Shown: positions 50,370-59,925, counted from the first letter of the stretch. The stretch is DNA of 64,000 nt from Haladaptatus sp. ZSTT2 (GCF_037081775.1 NZ_JBAMHQ010000001.1:1302001-1366000); one strand, 5' to 3'. Notes: generated from the letters alone by a model not told the origin. Made by a program: numbers and translations.

Positions 50370-51278
50370 CTACGCGTCGCGCGAAAGCGCCACCAACACG
50401 CCGGTGACGTTCATCGAAATCTCGTCGCGGGCCTTGCGTTCGCCCCAGAGTTCATCGAGGTCGGTGGTTTCGAGGAAGTGGTCGATGACCGCCTCATCAT
50501 CGCCAAGGTCGGCTTTCGCGGCGGACACGTCATCGACCCACTCGGTGAGGACGTTCGCGTAGGTCTGGAGCCGGTCGTCGGTCGGCGCCGGACCGAAGTG
50601 GGCGTAGAGCAGCGTCGATGGCTGGAGGGCGTCGATGAGCTTCACGTCCGCGAGACACTGCGCTAAGTCGAAGTTCGGCGGCGGCGAGGTGACGAGCACG
50701 CAGTCTGCGTCCTGATGGTAGATGCCTGCGGCGTCGGCCGTGAACACGGCGTCGTTTCGTGGGTCGTGAAAGACGACCTGGTGGGGGGCGTGGCCGGGGG
50801 CGTGATGGACGCCGAGAGTGTGGTTCCCGAGGTCGATAACGTCGCCGTCGGTGAGTTCGAGGATGCGGTTTTCGGGAACCGGTTTCGGTTCTGCGTAGAA
50901 CTCCCACGCGTCACCGACGGCCATTTTGGTGCCTTCGACGAGTCGAGAGGGGTCAACGAGGTGGCGCGCGCCAATTTTGTGGATGCCGACCGTCGCGTTC
51001 GGGAGGGCGTCTGCGAGGTAGCCCGCGCCGCCCGCGTGGTCTAAGTGGACGTGGGTCGGCAGGATATATTCGACATCCTCGCGGGCGATGTCGAGTTCTG
51101 CGAGGGCGTCTAAGATGTTCTCATAGCGCGTGCCGATGCCGGTGTCGATGATGGCGGGATTGTCGGCGTCGAGGATGTAGACCGCGCCGTACTGGGGTGT
51201 GTCGTACATCCCCGTGTCGATATAGTAGAGGTCAGAACAGTTGCCGGTCGTCACTTCGTAAACGTCACCAATTCCCAT
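50370..51278 (-). CDS. MBL-fold metallohydrolase (glyoxalase II-like)
   Basis: A 302-residue metallo-beta-lactamase-fold hydrolase. The metal-binding motif is ILPTHVHLDHAGGAGYLADA, with AIIDTGIGTRYENILDALAE before it and HHAPGHAPHQVVFHDPRND and VFTADAAGIYHQD after it. The C-terminal region (LLYAHFGPAPTDDRLQTYA) matches haloarchaeal members annotated as hydroxyacylglutathione hydrolase-like. Haloarchaea mostly lack glutathione, so the thiol ester substrate is unknown. ATG at 51278, divergent from serS. Confidence 0.88.
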   Translation of the reverse strand: MGIGDVYEVTTGNCSDLYYIDTGMYDTPQYGAVYILDADNPAIIDTGIGTRYENILDALAELDIAREDVEYILPTHVHLDHAGGAGYLADALPNATVGIHKIGARHLVDPSRLVEGTKMAVGDAWEFYAEPKPVPENRILELTDGDVIDLGNHTLGVHHAPGHAPHQVVFHDPRNDAVFTADAAGIYHQDADCVLVTSPPPNFDLAQCLADVKLIDALQPSTLLYAHFGPAPTDDRLQTYANVLTEWVDDVSAAKADLGDDEAVIDHFLETTDLDELWGERKARDEISMNVTGVLVALSRDA

Positions 51279-51364
51279 ACGCGACCCACGGGCCGGAAAA
51301 GAAAAAGCTCTCGGGGGTGAGAGCGACACGGTTTTGCCCCGGCGTCGTGAACCCTCGGCCACGA

Positions 51365-52726
51365 ATGCTTGGGAGGCGATACCTTCGTGAGCACGCAAAA
51401 GAGGTCAGCGACGCCCTTGCCGCACGCGGGATGGCGAACGACGTGGACCTCGACTACGTGCTTGATTTAGACGAGCAGTGGCGCGACCTGAAAAGCCGCG
51501 GGGACGACCTGCGACACGAGCGCAACGAGGTGTCCAGTCAGATTGGCCAGCTCAAGCGCGAGGGACAAGAGAAGGCCGCCCAAGAGTGCATCGACCGCTC
51601 CAGCGAACTCAAAGAAGAGTTAGAGAGCATCGAGTCTGCCGCGGATGACCTCGAAGGGAGACTCGAACAAGAACTCTTAGAGTTCCCGAACGTCCCCCAC
51701 GAGAGCGTCCCGGTCGGGGCCACTGAGCGAGATAACGTCGAAGAGCGCCGATGGGGCTTCGACGACCGTCGCATCCTCCCCGCCTCCATCAAACCGCACT
51801 ACGAACTCGGCGAGGAGTTAGAGATTATCGACGAAGCCCGCGGCGCGAAGGTCGCTGGCTCCGGCTTCTACTTCCTCAAAGGCGACGGCGCGCGCTTAGA
51901 ACACGCGCTCATCCAGTTCATGCTGGACGTCCACCGCGAGCAGGGCTACGTGGACGTGATGCCGCCGATTCCCGTCTCCAGTGAGTCGATGACCGGTACG
52001 GGCCAACTCCCGAAGTTCGCAGACGACGCCTACAAACTCGAAGGCGAAGACCTCTGGCTCTGCCCGACGGCGGAGGTGCCCGTCACCAACATGTACCGAG
52101 ACGAGATTCTCCTTGACGAGGACCTCCCGCTCAAACATCAGGCCTTCACGCCGAATTTCCGGCGGGAAGCCGGTGAACACGGGACGGAAACCCGCGGCAT
52201 CGTCCGCGTCCACCAGTTCAACAAAGTCGAGTTGGTGAACTTCGTCCGCCCAGAAGAGAGCTACGACCGCCTAGAAGGCCTGCTCGGCGAGGCAGAAGAA
52301 GTCCTCAAACAACTCGGCCTGCCCTACCGCATCCTCTCGCTGTGTACCGGCGACCTCACCTTCGCCTCGGCGAAGACCTACGACATCGAAGTGTGGGCTC
52401 CCGGCGACGACATGGAAGACGGTCCCGAAGAAGGCGGCCGCTGGCTCGAAGTCTCTTCAGCCTCTAACTTCGAGGAGTTCCAAGCCCGCCGCGCCGGACT
52501 GCGCTACCGGCCAGAACGCCACGGCTCTGCTGAGTACCTCCACACGCTGAACGCCTCCGGCCTCGCGCTCCCGCGCGTGCTGGTCGCGGTGCTCGAATAC
52601 TACCAGAACCCGGACGGCACGGTCACCGTCCCCGAAGCACTCCGCCCGTACATGGGCGGCCAAGAAGTCATCGAGGGCCACGAACCGGTCGGCGAGGCAG
52701 CCCTCGGCGCGGGCAAGCGCGACTGA
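51365..52726 (+). CDS. serS: Seryl-tRNA synthetase
   Basis: A 453-residue class II synthetase charging tRNA-Ser. The N-terminal 110 residues form the antiparallel coiled-coil arm that contacts the long variable arm (LKSRGDDLRHERNEVSSQIG and AQECIDRSSELKEELESIES). Motif 2 is FRREAGEHGTETRGIVRVHQ and motif 3 TLNASGLALPRVLVAVLE. It is the common bacterial/haloarchaeal SerRS, not the rare methanogen form. ATG at 51365. Confidence 0.95.
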   Translation: MLGRRYLREHAKEVSDALAARGMANDVDLDYVLDLDEQWRDLKSRGDDLRHERNEVSSQIGQLKREGQEKAAQECIDRSSELKEELESIESAADDLEGRLEQELLEFPNVPHESVPVGATERDNVEERRWGFDDRRILPASIKPHYELGEELEIIDEARGAKVAGSGFYFLKGDGARLEHALIQFMLDVHREQGYVDVMPPIPVSSESMTGTGQLPKFADDAYKLEGEDLWLCPTAEVPVTNMYRDEILLDEDLPLKHQAFTPNFRREAGEHGTETRGIVRVHQFNKVELVNFVRPEESYDRLEGLLGEAEEVLKQLGLPYRILSLCTGDLTFASAKTYDIEVWAPGDDMEDGPEEGGRWLEVSSASNFEEFQARRAGLRYRPERHGSAEYLHTLNASGLALPRVLVAVLEYYQNPDGTVTVPEALRPYMGGQEVIEGHEPVGEAALGAGKRD

Positions 52727-52768
52727 CGACCCCACTGCTTTTCGTTTCTCGGGACGTGCGTCACGACG

Positions 52769-52948
52769 ATGGCTGGCGTTCGTGACGTATTCGAACTAAA
52801 ATTCCTCCTCCTCGGTCTCACAGTACTCTTTGTGGCCGTCGAATACGCCACGAGCGATTCTGAACTGCTGGCGCGCCTCGCGCTGTTCTTCGCGCTCGCC
52901 TTCGTGGTTGCTGGCGCATTCGCTCACTACGCGCGTGACGCACTTTGA
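52769..52948 (+). CDS. Small two-helix membrane protein
   Basis: A 59-residue frame starting MAGVRDVFELKFLLLGLTVL. Two hydrophobic helices, about 10-26 and 34-54 (LARLALFFALAFVVAGAFAH), flank a short acidic turn (EYATSDSE). Start ATG at 52769, stop TGA at 52946. It lies 42 bases after serS and ends 18 bases before the convergent PhoX gene. Similar small unnamed membrane proteins follow serS in other haloarchaea, as far as I recall. Confidence 0.65.
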   Translation: MAGVRDVFELKFLLLGLTVLFVAVEYATSDSELLARLALFFALAFVVAGAFAHYARDAL

Positions 52949-52966
52949 AAAAAGAGTGAATCGCGC

Positions 52967-54724
52967 CTACTCGCCGGGGTTGTAGACCCAAATCATGTTG
53001 TTGTCGTGAAGGCCGGAGTCTTCGCCGATGATGACGCGGCCGTCGTCCATCACGACCAAGTTGTCCGGGTTGGCGATGGTGTTGTCAGGGTCTTGCTCGC
53101 CGGCGAAGGTGGCGAAGCCGTCGTTCTCCTCGTTTTTCGGGTTGTGCACGCAGTCTTGACAGGCGTTATTCGCAGAGTCAGGGCTGGCGTCGTACGGACA
53201 GCCGCCACAGACGTTCGCGTTCGGGCCGCCGGTGACGACGGGTTCCATGCGCGAGACGTCGTAGTCAGCTCCGAGTCGCATCCGGTAGACCGCGCCGTAT
53301 TCGTTGTCCGCGAGTTGGATCTCGCCCTCGTCGTCTGCCATCGTCTTCGTGACGGCGGACATGGCCATGTAGAGGTAGTCGCCGGGCTTGGCGTCGCGTT
53401 TGATGTTCACGCCCTCCATCTTGCGGAACTCGGCGGTTGCGCCGATGGCCTCTGCGGCCTTGCGCGATTCGAGGAAGGCAACACGGTCGTCTGCTGCCTC
53501 GCCGCGCGCCCACGCCTCGATTTCCGCGTCGGTGATGTAGGAGTTCTCACTGGCGACGTAGTCGTCTTGGGTGATGCCGTCGTACTCGGCAATCCACGTC
53601 TCGATTTCTTCGGTGCTAGCGTGGGCGAGTTCGAGCCAGTCGAGGTCGAAGCCGACTGTGTTGTAGTCGCTTCCACGGTCCTGACTGGCTTTCGCTGCGT
53701 ACAGGGTGCCTGCGGTGAGATCGCCCGGCTCGTCTGCGACGAACTTGAAGAACACCGTGCCTGTGCCGTCGTCGCTCAGGTACACCGTCCGCTCGTCGGG
53801 CATGACGATGGAGTTCTCGTGAGAGAATCGGCCCATCGGCGTCAGTTTTTGGGGGGTTGGGTCATCGCTCTCTGGCTCCGTAATCTCGGTGATGTAGCCG
53901 TAGCGGTACGGATTCGGGTAGTAGCCGAGGTGGACTGCGAGGTTCTCGACGCCGGCGATATAGCCGTAGTCCGGGTTGTTCCAGTCTGCGGTGTTGTCGA
54001 AGTAGAGTTCCTCTGAAGTGAGCGGCGTGTTCCACGGTGAGACAGAGCCAAAGCAGTTGACCCACGTCCCCTCGACGCCGGAGAAATCGACGTTCATCCG
54101 GCCGACGACCTCGTAGTGGTTGCCGCGCTGTTTGAGGTGGAGTCGGGTCATCGCACCGGGACGGGCCTCCCAGTTGGTGAACAGGTAGCCCTCGCGTTCC
54201 GGTGTCTGTCCCCGGCCCGAGCGTTCCGCCACCGGGACGAAGCCGTTGAAGTCGGGGTTCATCCCTTCGGTGAGTGGTTCGCCCTCGGGCGACGTTGGAA
54301 TCCCGAGCAGCTCGCCGTTCGAGAGCTTCTCACCGCCGTGGGCGAGGAACTCGTAGCTGCCGCGAGCGGTTCTGACCTGCTCGCGCTGCGATTCGTTTTT
54401 CGGGAGTTGAACGCTCTCGAAATCCCCGGGGAGGTTGTGCATGTTGAATCCGCGCAGGTGGCCAACGGCTCCCTGCTGGTATCCTTCGTGGACGTCGTTT
54501 TCCTCGGATGGGTGCTGGACGTTGAAGAACAACTGTCCGCCCGCGGTGAGAAACAGGCCGGTGATTTCCGCGCCTTTCACCGTGGTCGCAAACCGGTTGA
54601 GCGTCGGCCCATCGTCGTGGTCGTGGTGCTCGCCGCGAGCAGCCTGTGCACTCTGTGCGTAACTGCCCATGGCCGCAAGCGCGCTTGCGAGCATGAGGTT
54701 CCGTCTAGAGAAGTTGGAAGGCAT
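52967..54724 (-). CDS. phoX: PhoX-family alkaline phosphatase, Tat-exported
   Basis: A 585-residue secreted beta-propeller (PhoX/DUF839). The leader MPSNFSRRNLMLASALAAMG carries a twin-arginine signal. Conserved parts include GRFSHENSIVMPDERTVYLS, the calcium/iron-centre segments, and near the end CGGCPYDASPDSANNACQDC (cysteines unusual for the family but typical of haloarchaeal PhoX). Marine and soil homologues release phosphate from organic esters under phosphate limitation. It stands alone with a very A/T-rich upstream region. Confidence 0.87.
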   Translation of the reverse strand: MPSNFSRRNLMLASALAAMGSYAQSAQAARGEHHDHDDGPTLNRFATTVKGAEITGLFLTAGGQLFFNVQHPSEENDVHEGYQQGAVGHLRGFNMHNLPGDFESVQLPKNESQREQVRTARGSYEFLAHGGEKLSNGELLGIPTSPEGEPLTEGMNPDFNGFVPVAERSGRGQTPEREGYLFTNWEARPGAMTRLHLKQRGNHYEVVGRMNVDFSGVEGTWVNCFGSVSPWNTPLTSEELYFDNTADWNNPDYGYIAGVENLAVHLGYYPNPYRYGYITEITEPESDDPTPQKLTPMGRFSHENSIVMPDERTVYLSDDGTGTVFFKFVADEPGDLTAGTLYAAKASQDRGSDYNTVGFDLDWLELAHASTEEIETWIAEYDGITQDDYVASENSYITDAEIEAWARGEAADDRVAFLESRKAAEAIGATAEFRKMEGVNIKRDAKPGDYLYMAMSAVTKTMADDEGEIQLADNEYGAVYRMRLGADYDVSRMEPVVTGGPNANVCGGCPYDASPDSANNACQDCVHNPKNEENDGFATFAGEQDPDNTIANPDNLVVMDDGRVIIGEDSGLHDNNMIWVYNPGE

Positions 54725-54754
54725 CCACGGAACACTGCGGAGTTTGATACAATA

Positions 54755-54812
54755 ATCGTTGCTATTAAATATATAGTTTAGACAATAGTGGAAATAATTA
54801 GCTGAGGGCTCA
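54755..54812 (-). promoter_or_regulatory. A/T-rich promoter region of the PhoX gene
   Basis: Read on the minus strand, a CTATATATTTAAT-like stretch lies at about 54765-54780, roughly 40-55 bases before the PhoX start at 54724. It is one of the most A/T-rich patches of the window and fits an archaeal TATA box with the purine-rich BRE on the upstream side. Phosphate-starvation control is expected for PhoX but no operator was recognised. Confidence 0.5.
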
Positions 54813-54818
54813 ATAGTC

Positions 54819-55166
54819 CTATTGTTCAGTCAGGCGAGATGCCACCTGCGTGGTGTAGGTGGTGATGGCGCTGATGCGCTCTCCGCCCTCATGGATGTCT
54901 ACGAATTTGAGGAGCCTCTCGTCGTCTGCATCTCTGAGCGTCCCTCGGACGGCGAGTTCCGACTCCCCCACATACACCGCCTCAATGTCGTGGCGCGTTT
55001 CGGTGAGCGGGCGCTCGTCACGCATGAACGAAATGAACGCCTCGCGGCCGCGAAGCGTCTGGTCTGGCCGGTCGTGAACGAACTCGGGGGTAAGGAGTTC
55101 TTCAAGCTGGTCGTAGGCTCCCTCGTCTACGGCGGCGTAAAAGGCGCGGGCAGCGTCCTCGTGCAT
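54819..55166 (-). CDS. SnoaL/NTF2-like small protein
   Basis: A 115-residue alpha+beta protein of the NTF2-like (SnoaL) superfamily. MHEDAARAFYAAVDEGAYDQ, LLTPEFVHDRPDQTLRGREA and FVDIHEGGERISAITTYTTQ show the helix-helix-sheet layout and the closing strand. Members include isomerases and hydrolase-like enzymes with a hydrophobic pocket; conserved acid-histidine residues suggest a possible catalytic function, but no specific one can be named. Start ATG at 55166. Confidence 0.8.
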   Translation of the reverse strand: MHEDAARAFYAAVDEGAYDQLEELLTPEFVHDRPDQTLRGREAFISFMRDERPLTETRHDIEAVYVGESELAVRGTLRDADDERLLKFVDIHEGGERISAITTYTTQVASRLTEQ

Positions 55167-55286
55167 GGTCGTCACTCGGGGTGCGGAACCAAAGAAGGTG
55201 TACGTTTGGCTGTAAGCCTGTGAACACTCTCGCCCGCAAAAGAGGCGAAGGGACACAACGGGTATAACCGAACGTACCGGGCGAGG

Positions 55287-56228
55287 TTACTGCTCGTCGA
55301 CGTAGAGGAACCAGTCGTCGTGGGAGTCGGTGCGGCGTTCGACGAGGTCAAAGAAGGCACTCTGGAGTTCCTCGGTCACAGGGCCGCGCGACCCGTTGCC
55401 GATGACGACGTTATCGACCTTGCGGATAGGCGTGACTTCCGCCGCACTGCCGGTGAAGAACAGCTCGTCTGCGGTGTTGAGTTCGCCCCGGGAGATGGTC
55501 GCGTTGTCGTGGACGGTGTAGCCCTGCTCACGCGCGAGGGTGATGAGCGTGTTGCGCGTGATTCCGTCTAAGATGCTCTCTGCGAGGCCGGGCGTGAAGA
55601 TTTCGCCGTCGCGGACGAGGAAGATGTTCTCGCCGGGCCCTTCTGCGACGTTGCCTTCTTTGTTGAGAACGACGGCTTCGGCGTAGCCGTTGCGGCGGGC
55701 TTCTTCGCCCGCGAGCAGGCTGTTGACGTAGAGGCCCGTCGTTTTCGCGTTGGTCGGAATCTGGCTCGAAGAGTGCTTGCGCCACGAGGAGACCATCACT
55801 TCGACGCCGTTTTCTAAGGCGTCGTCACCGAGATAGGTGCCCCACGGCCACGCGCCGATAGCCACGTCAGTTGGGCAGTTGCGCGGACTCACGCCGAGGG
55901 AGTCGTAGCCGAAGAAGGCAATCGGACGGATGTAACACGATTTGAGGTCCTGGCGTTTGAGGAGTTCGATGGTCGCGTTCGTGAGTTCCTCGCGGGAGTG
56001 TTCGATCTCCATGTTGTACGGCTTCGTGGAGTTGTAGAGACGGTCTAAGTGCTCCTCCCAGCGGAAAATCGCGGGGCCACGCTCGGTGTCGTACGAGCGC
56101 ACACCCTCGAAGACGCCCGTCCCATAGTGGAGGCCGTGGGACATGACGTGAATCTTCGCGTCGTCCCAGTCGACGAACTCGCCGTTCATCCAAATCGTAT
56201 CGATGTCCATGTCTGCAAAGCCACTCAT
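55287..56228 (-). CDS. ilvE: Branched-chain amino acid aminotransferase
   Basis: A 313-residue fold-IV PLP enzyme making or degrading leucine, isoleucine and valine. The N-terminal MNGEFVDWDDAKIHVMSHGLHYGTGVFEGVRSYDTERGP is typical; the PLP-binding lysine is in PTNAKTTGLYVNSLLAGEEA; YAEAVVLNKEGNVAEGPGEN and DGITRNTLITLAREQGYTV complete the signature. ATG at 56228 gives a standard length; an internal ATG at MDIDTIWMNG is an alternative. Confidence 0.92.
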   Translation of the reverse strand: MSGFADMDIDTIWMNGEFVDWDDAKIHVMSHGLHYGTGVFEGVRSYDTERGPAIFRWEEHLDRLYNSTKPYNMEIEHSREELTNATIELLKRQDLKSCYIRPIAFFGYDSLGVSPRNCPTDVAIGAWPWGTYLGDDALENGVEVMVSSWRKHSSSQIPTNAKTTGLYVNSLLAGEEARRNGYAEAVVLNKEGNVAEGPGENIFLVRDGEIFTPGLAESILDGITRNTLITLAREQGYTVHDNATISRGELNTADELFFTGSAAEVTPIRKVDNVVIGNGSRGPVTEELQSAFFDLVERRTDSHDDWFLYVDEQ

Positions 56229-56314
56229 ACACCGAGAAATGGACGCCACCGGTATAAAGACTCAGAAACCCTCACCATCATTTCTCGTGGTTGAGAACCG
56301 CGAAAAGGAGCCGC

Positions 56315-56968
56315 TTAGAGCTCTGAGACGAGGCGTGCGCCTTCGATGTACGGGAAGCCGTGGCGCTCTGCGTAGGCGCGTGCATCCGCAGGCGAAAGTG
56401 CCTTGCCCGTCTCGTCGTCGAGCATCTCACAGACCACGACGGCGGGGGCGACGCCCGCGGCGTCCGCGAGCGCAATCCCGAGTTCGGTGTGGCCCTTGCG
56501 CTCTGCGAGCAGGCCCGGCGCGGCGCGAAGCAGGTGGACGTGACCGGGTGCGCGGAACTCCGCGGCGAAATCGACGGCTGCCGTGTCCGCGGCGGCCCGA
56601 CCGAGTTCCGAAATCGTGAGCGCGCGGTCTTCGTCGGTGATCCCAGTGAACGTGTCGCGGTGGTTCACCGTGAGCGAGAACGACGAGCGCTCGTCGTACC
56701 CGAGGTCGTGGGCGGCTGCGATTGGGTGGTCGAGCACGTCTTGGAGGAATGGCAGCGCAAAGTCGTCTGCCACCGCGTCGGAAAATGCCACGCAGACGAG
56801 GCCGCCCGCGTCATTTCGCATCCGAGCCACGTCGCTCGCAGCCACGCTCGCGGCGGGGTAGACGAGGTCCGTTTCGCCTTCGCGGTCTGCGGCGTCGTGG
56901 ATGAGCACGGGGCCACCAGCTTTGAACGCCGCAATCACGCGGTCTAAATCGCTCGCAGTTTGGGCCAT
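56315..56968 (-). CDS. ribB: 3,4-Dihydroxy-2-butanone 4-phosphate synthase
   Basis: A 217-residue RibB enzyme forming the four-carbon unit of riboflavin from ribulose 5-phosphate. VLIHDAADREGETDLVYPAA, MRNDAGGLVCVAFSDAVADD, FSLTVNHRDTFTGITDEDRA and HVHLLRAAPGLLAERKGHTE match the metal- and substrate-binding motifs. It shares one base with the ribK stop; the pair forms a riboflavin/FMN operon. No GTP cyclohydrolase domain is fused. Confidence 0.93.
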   Translation of the reverse strand: MAQTASDLDRVIAAFKAGGPVLIHDAADREGETDLVYPAASVAASDVARMRNDAGGLVCVAFSDAVADDFALPFLQDVLDHPIAAAHDLGYDERSSFSLTVNHRDTFTGITDEDRALTISELGRAAADTAAVDFAAEFRAPGHVHLLRAAPGLLAERKGHTELGIALADAAGVAPAVVVCEMLDDETGKALSPADARAYAERHGFPYIEGARLVSEL

Positions 56969-57675
56969 CAGTTGTCCTCCACGACGTGAACGGTGACGAG
57001 ATCGCCATCTTCGAGACGTAATTCGTCACGGAGCTTTGTGGCCGCAATCAGTTCGAGTTGGTCTTCGTCGTGGTGGGTGCGCTCTGGGGCGACCACGTGG
57101 ACGGGCGTGTATGATTCACCGTCCGCCGTTTCGATGCTCGCAGAGTAGCAGACTGCGGGGCCGTACGTTCGCTCGTCGTCCTCCCAGCCGTCGATGGCGA
57201 TGGGGTCGAGCGCGTGGAGGCCAGAGCGCGCGCGGACGCTCTCGTCGGTGAGACTCACGTTCAGCGTGCCGGGGAACGGTTCGTAGCCGAGCCGAGAGAC
57301 GAACTGCTCGTGGTAGCCGGGCAGGGAGATGTAGTGGCGACCTTCACCCATGCCACCGGTGACGGTACCGGCGAGGTCGATTTGGGTGTCCTGTTCGAAG
57401 ATGCGTCGATAGTCGGCGAATTCGCGGCGAAGCGCGCGCTCGCCGGCGTCGGTAATCGAAATCCACTGGCCGTCGCTCACGATTTCGCGGTCGATGAAAT
57501 CCGCTTCCTCAAGACGCTGGAGGCGACGAGAGGCGGTTTGATTCGAGGCGTCGAGGCGGGCGGCGAGATTGGCACAAGAGGCCTTCACCTCGCCGGAAAG
57601 CGCACCATCAAGGGCGAGGAGTTTGAGTGTTGCGAGGGCGTCGTGCCCGATTTCGAGCCGTGCGATTCCAGACAT
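56968..57675 (-). CDS. ribK: CTP-dependent riboflavin kinase with N-terminal HTH
   Basis: A 235-residue archaeal RibK (DUF120) with an added winged-helix domain. Residues 1-90: [20 protein letters not shown] and [14 protein letters not shown] are MarR-like HTH elements. From about 100 the kinase follows with [33 protein letters not shown] and [14 protein letters not shown]. Some haloarchaeal relatives (RbkR) act as both enzyme and transcription regulator of riboflavin genes; that role fits this fusion. A TAAGTATAA-like box lies 25-30 bases upstream of the ATG at 57675. Confidence 0.9.
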   Translation of the reverse strand: MSGIARLEIGHDALATLKLLALDGALSGEVKASCANLAARLDASNQTASRRLQRLEEADFIDREIVSDGQWISITDAGERALRREFADYRRIFEQDTQIDLAGTVTGGMGEGRHYISLPGYHEQFVSRLGYEPFPGTLNVSLTDESVRARSGLHALDPIAIDGWEDDERTYGPAVCYSASIETADGESYTPVHVVAPERTHHDEDQLELIAATKLRDELRLEDGDLVTVHVVEDN

Positions 57676-57843
57676 ACCTGAGAATTCTCTCTCGCCAGAG
57701 ATAAGTATAACGGAAGTGGAAAGCATCTCAGAAATGAGATGGGTGGCGCACCGAGCGCCGTGTCGTGTCCGTCCGGATGGCGAGGAGACGCCTAAAGGCT
57801 CCGGTCACGGCGGATTTCGTCGGCGGTGGAGAAAATCGAGTGC

Positions 57844-58824
57844 CTACGACTGTCCCGTAATCGGGTCGCGCGCCCAAAACTCGCTTCCTTTCTTGAGTTT
57901 CGGCACCCACGTATCCGTGTCTTTTGCGAGCAGGGTCACCCGCGAGGCGGGCACGTCCTTCAACTCGGTGTGGTCAGGCATGTACGCCTGTACGTCCTCC
58001 GTGAAGGCGATGACCTCCTCGTGGCTCGGCATCGAGTCGCGGTCAAGTCGGCCCCGCGAGTGGCCGACGTGCATGTACGCCTTGAGTTCCACGAAGTCAG
58101 GGTCGGCGCGGTCGTAAAAGGCGGCGTACCAATCGGGGTTCTGCATGTTCACGCCCTTGACGAGCGTCGTGCGGAGCACGGTACGCGTGTCCGTTTTCCC
58201 AGCGAGCACGTCCATCGTGTCGATGAGTCGCTCCCACGAATCGTCCTCGACCGAGCGAACCGTGTTGTCGAACGTTTTGCGGTCTGCGGCGTCCACGCTA
58301 ATGTAGAGTTGGGTCGGGTCACACCGCTCGATAACCTCCGGGCGCGTCCCGTTGGAGACGAGGAACGTCGTGATGTCGCGGGAGTGAAACTCGTCGATGA
58401 GTTCGGGGAGGTAGGGATACAGCGACGGTTCGCCGTCTAAGGAGATGGCGACGTGACGCGGCTCCATCGCTTGGTCGAACAGCTCGTGGGGAACGTTGTC
58501 GTTGCCGCCAAACCCGGAGAGGAGTTTTCGCTGGAGTTTGATACTCGCTTCCACGACGGCTGCGGGGTCGTCCCACTGCACGTCGTCCAGTTCGTAGGCG
58601 TGCCCGCGGTGGTCACGCCAGCAAAAGACACAGCGCTCGTTGCACTTTACGACTGGCGTCATCTGGATGCAGCGGTGCGATTCGATGCCGTAGAAGATGT
58701 TTTTGTAGCACCGACCCTCCCCGCGCAGCGCGTTCGCCGTCCAGCCACAGGTTTGGGCGGCCGTGTGGTTCTCGTGGTGGTAGTTCGGCGTCCCCACCTG
58801 ACCTGGCCCGTCCGAATCACTCAT
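57844..58824 (-). CDS. taw1: 4-Demethylwyosine synthase Taw1
   Basis: A 326-residue radical-SAM enzyme that converts N1-methylguanosine-37 of tRNA-Phe into the tricyclic imG-14 with pyruvate. The cluster motif CNERCVFCWRD (CX3CX2C) lies near residue 65, with a second conserved Cys earlier (TCGWTANALRGEGRCYKNIF) as in archaeal TYW1, which has a second iron-sulfur cluster. HVAISLDGEPSLYPYLPELI and RTVLRTTLVKGVNM support the assignment. There is no flavodoxin domain. Monocistronic, minus strand. Confidence 0.93.
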   Translation of the reverse strand: MSDSDGPGQVGTPNYHHENHTAAQTCGWTANALRGEGRCYKNIFYGIESHRCIQMTPVVKCNERCVFCWRDHRGHAYELDDVQWDDPAAVVEASIKLQRKLLSGFGGNDNVPHELFDQAMEPRHVAISLDGEPSLYPYLPELIDEFHSRDITTFLVSNGTRPEVIERCDPTQLYISVDAADRKTFDNTVRSVEDDSWERLIDTMDVLAGKTDTRTVLRTTLVKGVNMQNPDWYAAFYDRADPDFVELKAYMHVGHSRGRLDRDSMPSHEEVIAFTEDVQAYMPDHTELKDVPASRVTLLAKDTDTWVPKLKKGSEFWARDPITGQS

Positions 58825-58950
58825 TGCTAACAGTGTGGACTCCGGGCATACAACACTCTTTCCTCATACGTGCTCCCCTGGACTCTGGCTGAACCCGAAA
58901 GCAGGCGCTTCTGGCTTCAAACCGAGCGCAAGGAAACGGCTAGCTCCCGT
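58825..58950. other. Short intergenic spacer
   Basis: About 125 bases between the Taw1 start and the end of the YdjM-like gene, with no recognised gene. The base composition is mixed and should hold the Taw1 promoter near 58830-58865. Confidence 0.35.
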
Positions 58951-59385
58951 TCAGCGATTCACCCAGGCGAGAACGACGAACGAGAGCGTCCAAAAGGAGA
59001 GATTTCCGGCGAAACTGTGGATGTTGATGTCGTAGGCGTAGTGTTCTGTCGTTAGCGGATAGAGCCACAGAATTCCCGCGTTGGTGAATGAGTCGATGAC
59101 TAGGTGAGACCCGAACGCGATACCGAGCGCAAGAACAATCCGTCTTGGCGTGCCGACGAGGAGAAGGACACCACTTAAAAGCCCGAGAAACACGGGAGTG
59201 TGGAGGAGTCCGCGGTGGACGAGCGGGAATGACCACACATGATAAAAGAACAGGTCGATGTCCGGGACGATTGCAAACTGGATTCCGACCGCTGGTGGAG
59301 CTGTGGTGAGGGTGCGAACCAGCACGTACCCGACGAGTCCGTGCGTTGCAATAGCGAAAATGAGGTAGAGCGCGTGGTCGAGCAT
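58951..59385 (-). CDS. YdjM-like membrane-bound metal-dependent hydrolase
   Basis: A 144-residue protein with four hydrophobic helices and the conserved acidic and histidine residues of the LexA-binding YdjM family: IVPDIDLFFYHVWSFPLVHR, GLLHTPVFLG and IAFGSHLVIDSFTNAGILWL. The DID...H...HR...HT...HxxxD pattern suggests a metal site at the membrane face. Substrate unknown. It lies 19 bases after the DedA gene end in the same direction, implying a shared transcript. Confidence 0.85.
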   Translation of the reverse strand: MLDHALYLIFAIATHGLVGYVLVRTLTTAPPAVGIQFAIVPDIDLFFYHVWSFPLVHRGLLHTPVFLGLLSGVLLLVGTPRRIVLALGIAFGSHLVIDSFTNAGILWLYPLTTEHYAYDINIHSFAGNLSFWTLSFVVLAWVNR

Positions 59386-59403
59386 GCCTGGAACCCGGTG
59401 TGG

Positions 59404-59925
59404 CTAGCCAAAGTGGGTCAACACACCCAGCGTGGCAAACGCGAGGAGCGTCTCGAAACACAGCGTTCCGAGCGCAGAATAGACAACGAACTGTCGGTCG
59501 CTCAGTTCGGCGACCCCTGCAGGGACAGTGAACAGCCCACGAACGAAGGGGAGAGTGTTGCTAAGCAGGACGATTCCTGGTCCCCACCTGCTGAACCAGC
59601 GTTCGTACTTGTCGATTCGTTCGTCGTTGATTCTGAACCATCGGTTCTCAACGAGGTACTCTTTGCCACCTCGCTTCGCGAGGGTGAACAGGGCGTACTG
59701 TCCAATCGTCGCCCCGGTCACAGACAGGGCAATGACGAGTGCGTACTCTTGGGTTGTGGACATCGAAGCGATGGCAACCGGAACGAGACTCTCACTTGGC
59801 GCGATAAACAGGAGCATCGCCCCTTCGAGAATAAACAGGATGAACAGTGCTACCATCCCGTACCGCTGGATGATTTCGAGGCCGAGTGTCCCGAGTTCTG
59901 GTGGAATGAGTGATAGCTCAATCAT
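59404..59925 (-). CDS. DedA/SNARE-associated membrane protein
   Basis: A 173-residue DedA-family protein. YGMVALFILFILEGAMLLFI and PSESLVPVAIASM open the family; the reentrant-loop motif is FSRWGPGIVLLSNTLPFVRG followed by LFTVPAGVAELSDRQFVVYS. Family members in bacteria and archaea flip undecaprenyl or phospholipids across the membrane. Next to glycan-related genes a lipid-carrier recycling role is attractive but inferred. Confidence 0.88.
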   Translation of the reverse strand: MIELSLIPPELGTLGLEIIQRYGMVALFILFILEGAMLLFIAPSESLVPVAIASMSTTQEYALVIALSVTGATIGQYALFTLAKRGGKEYLVENRWFRINDERIDKYERWFSRWGPGIVLLSNTLPFVRGLFTVPAGVAELSDRQFVVYSALGTLCFETLLAFATLGVLTHFG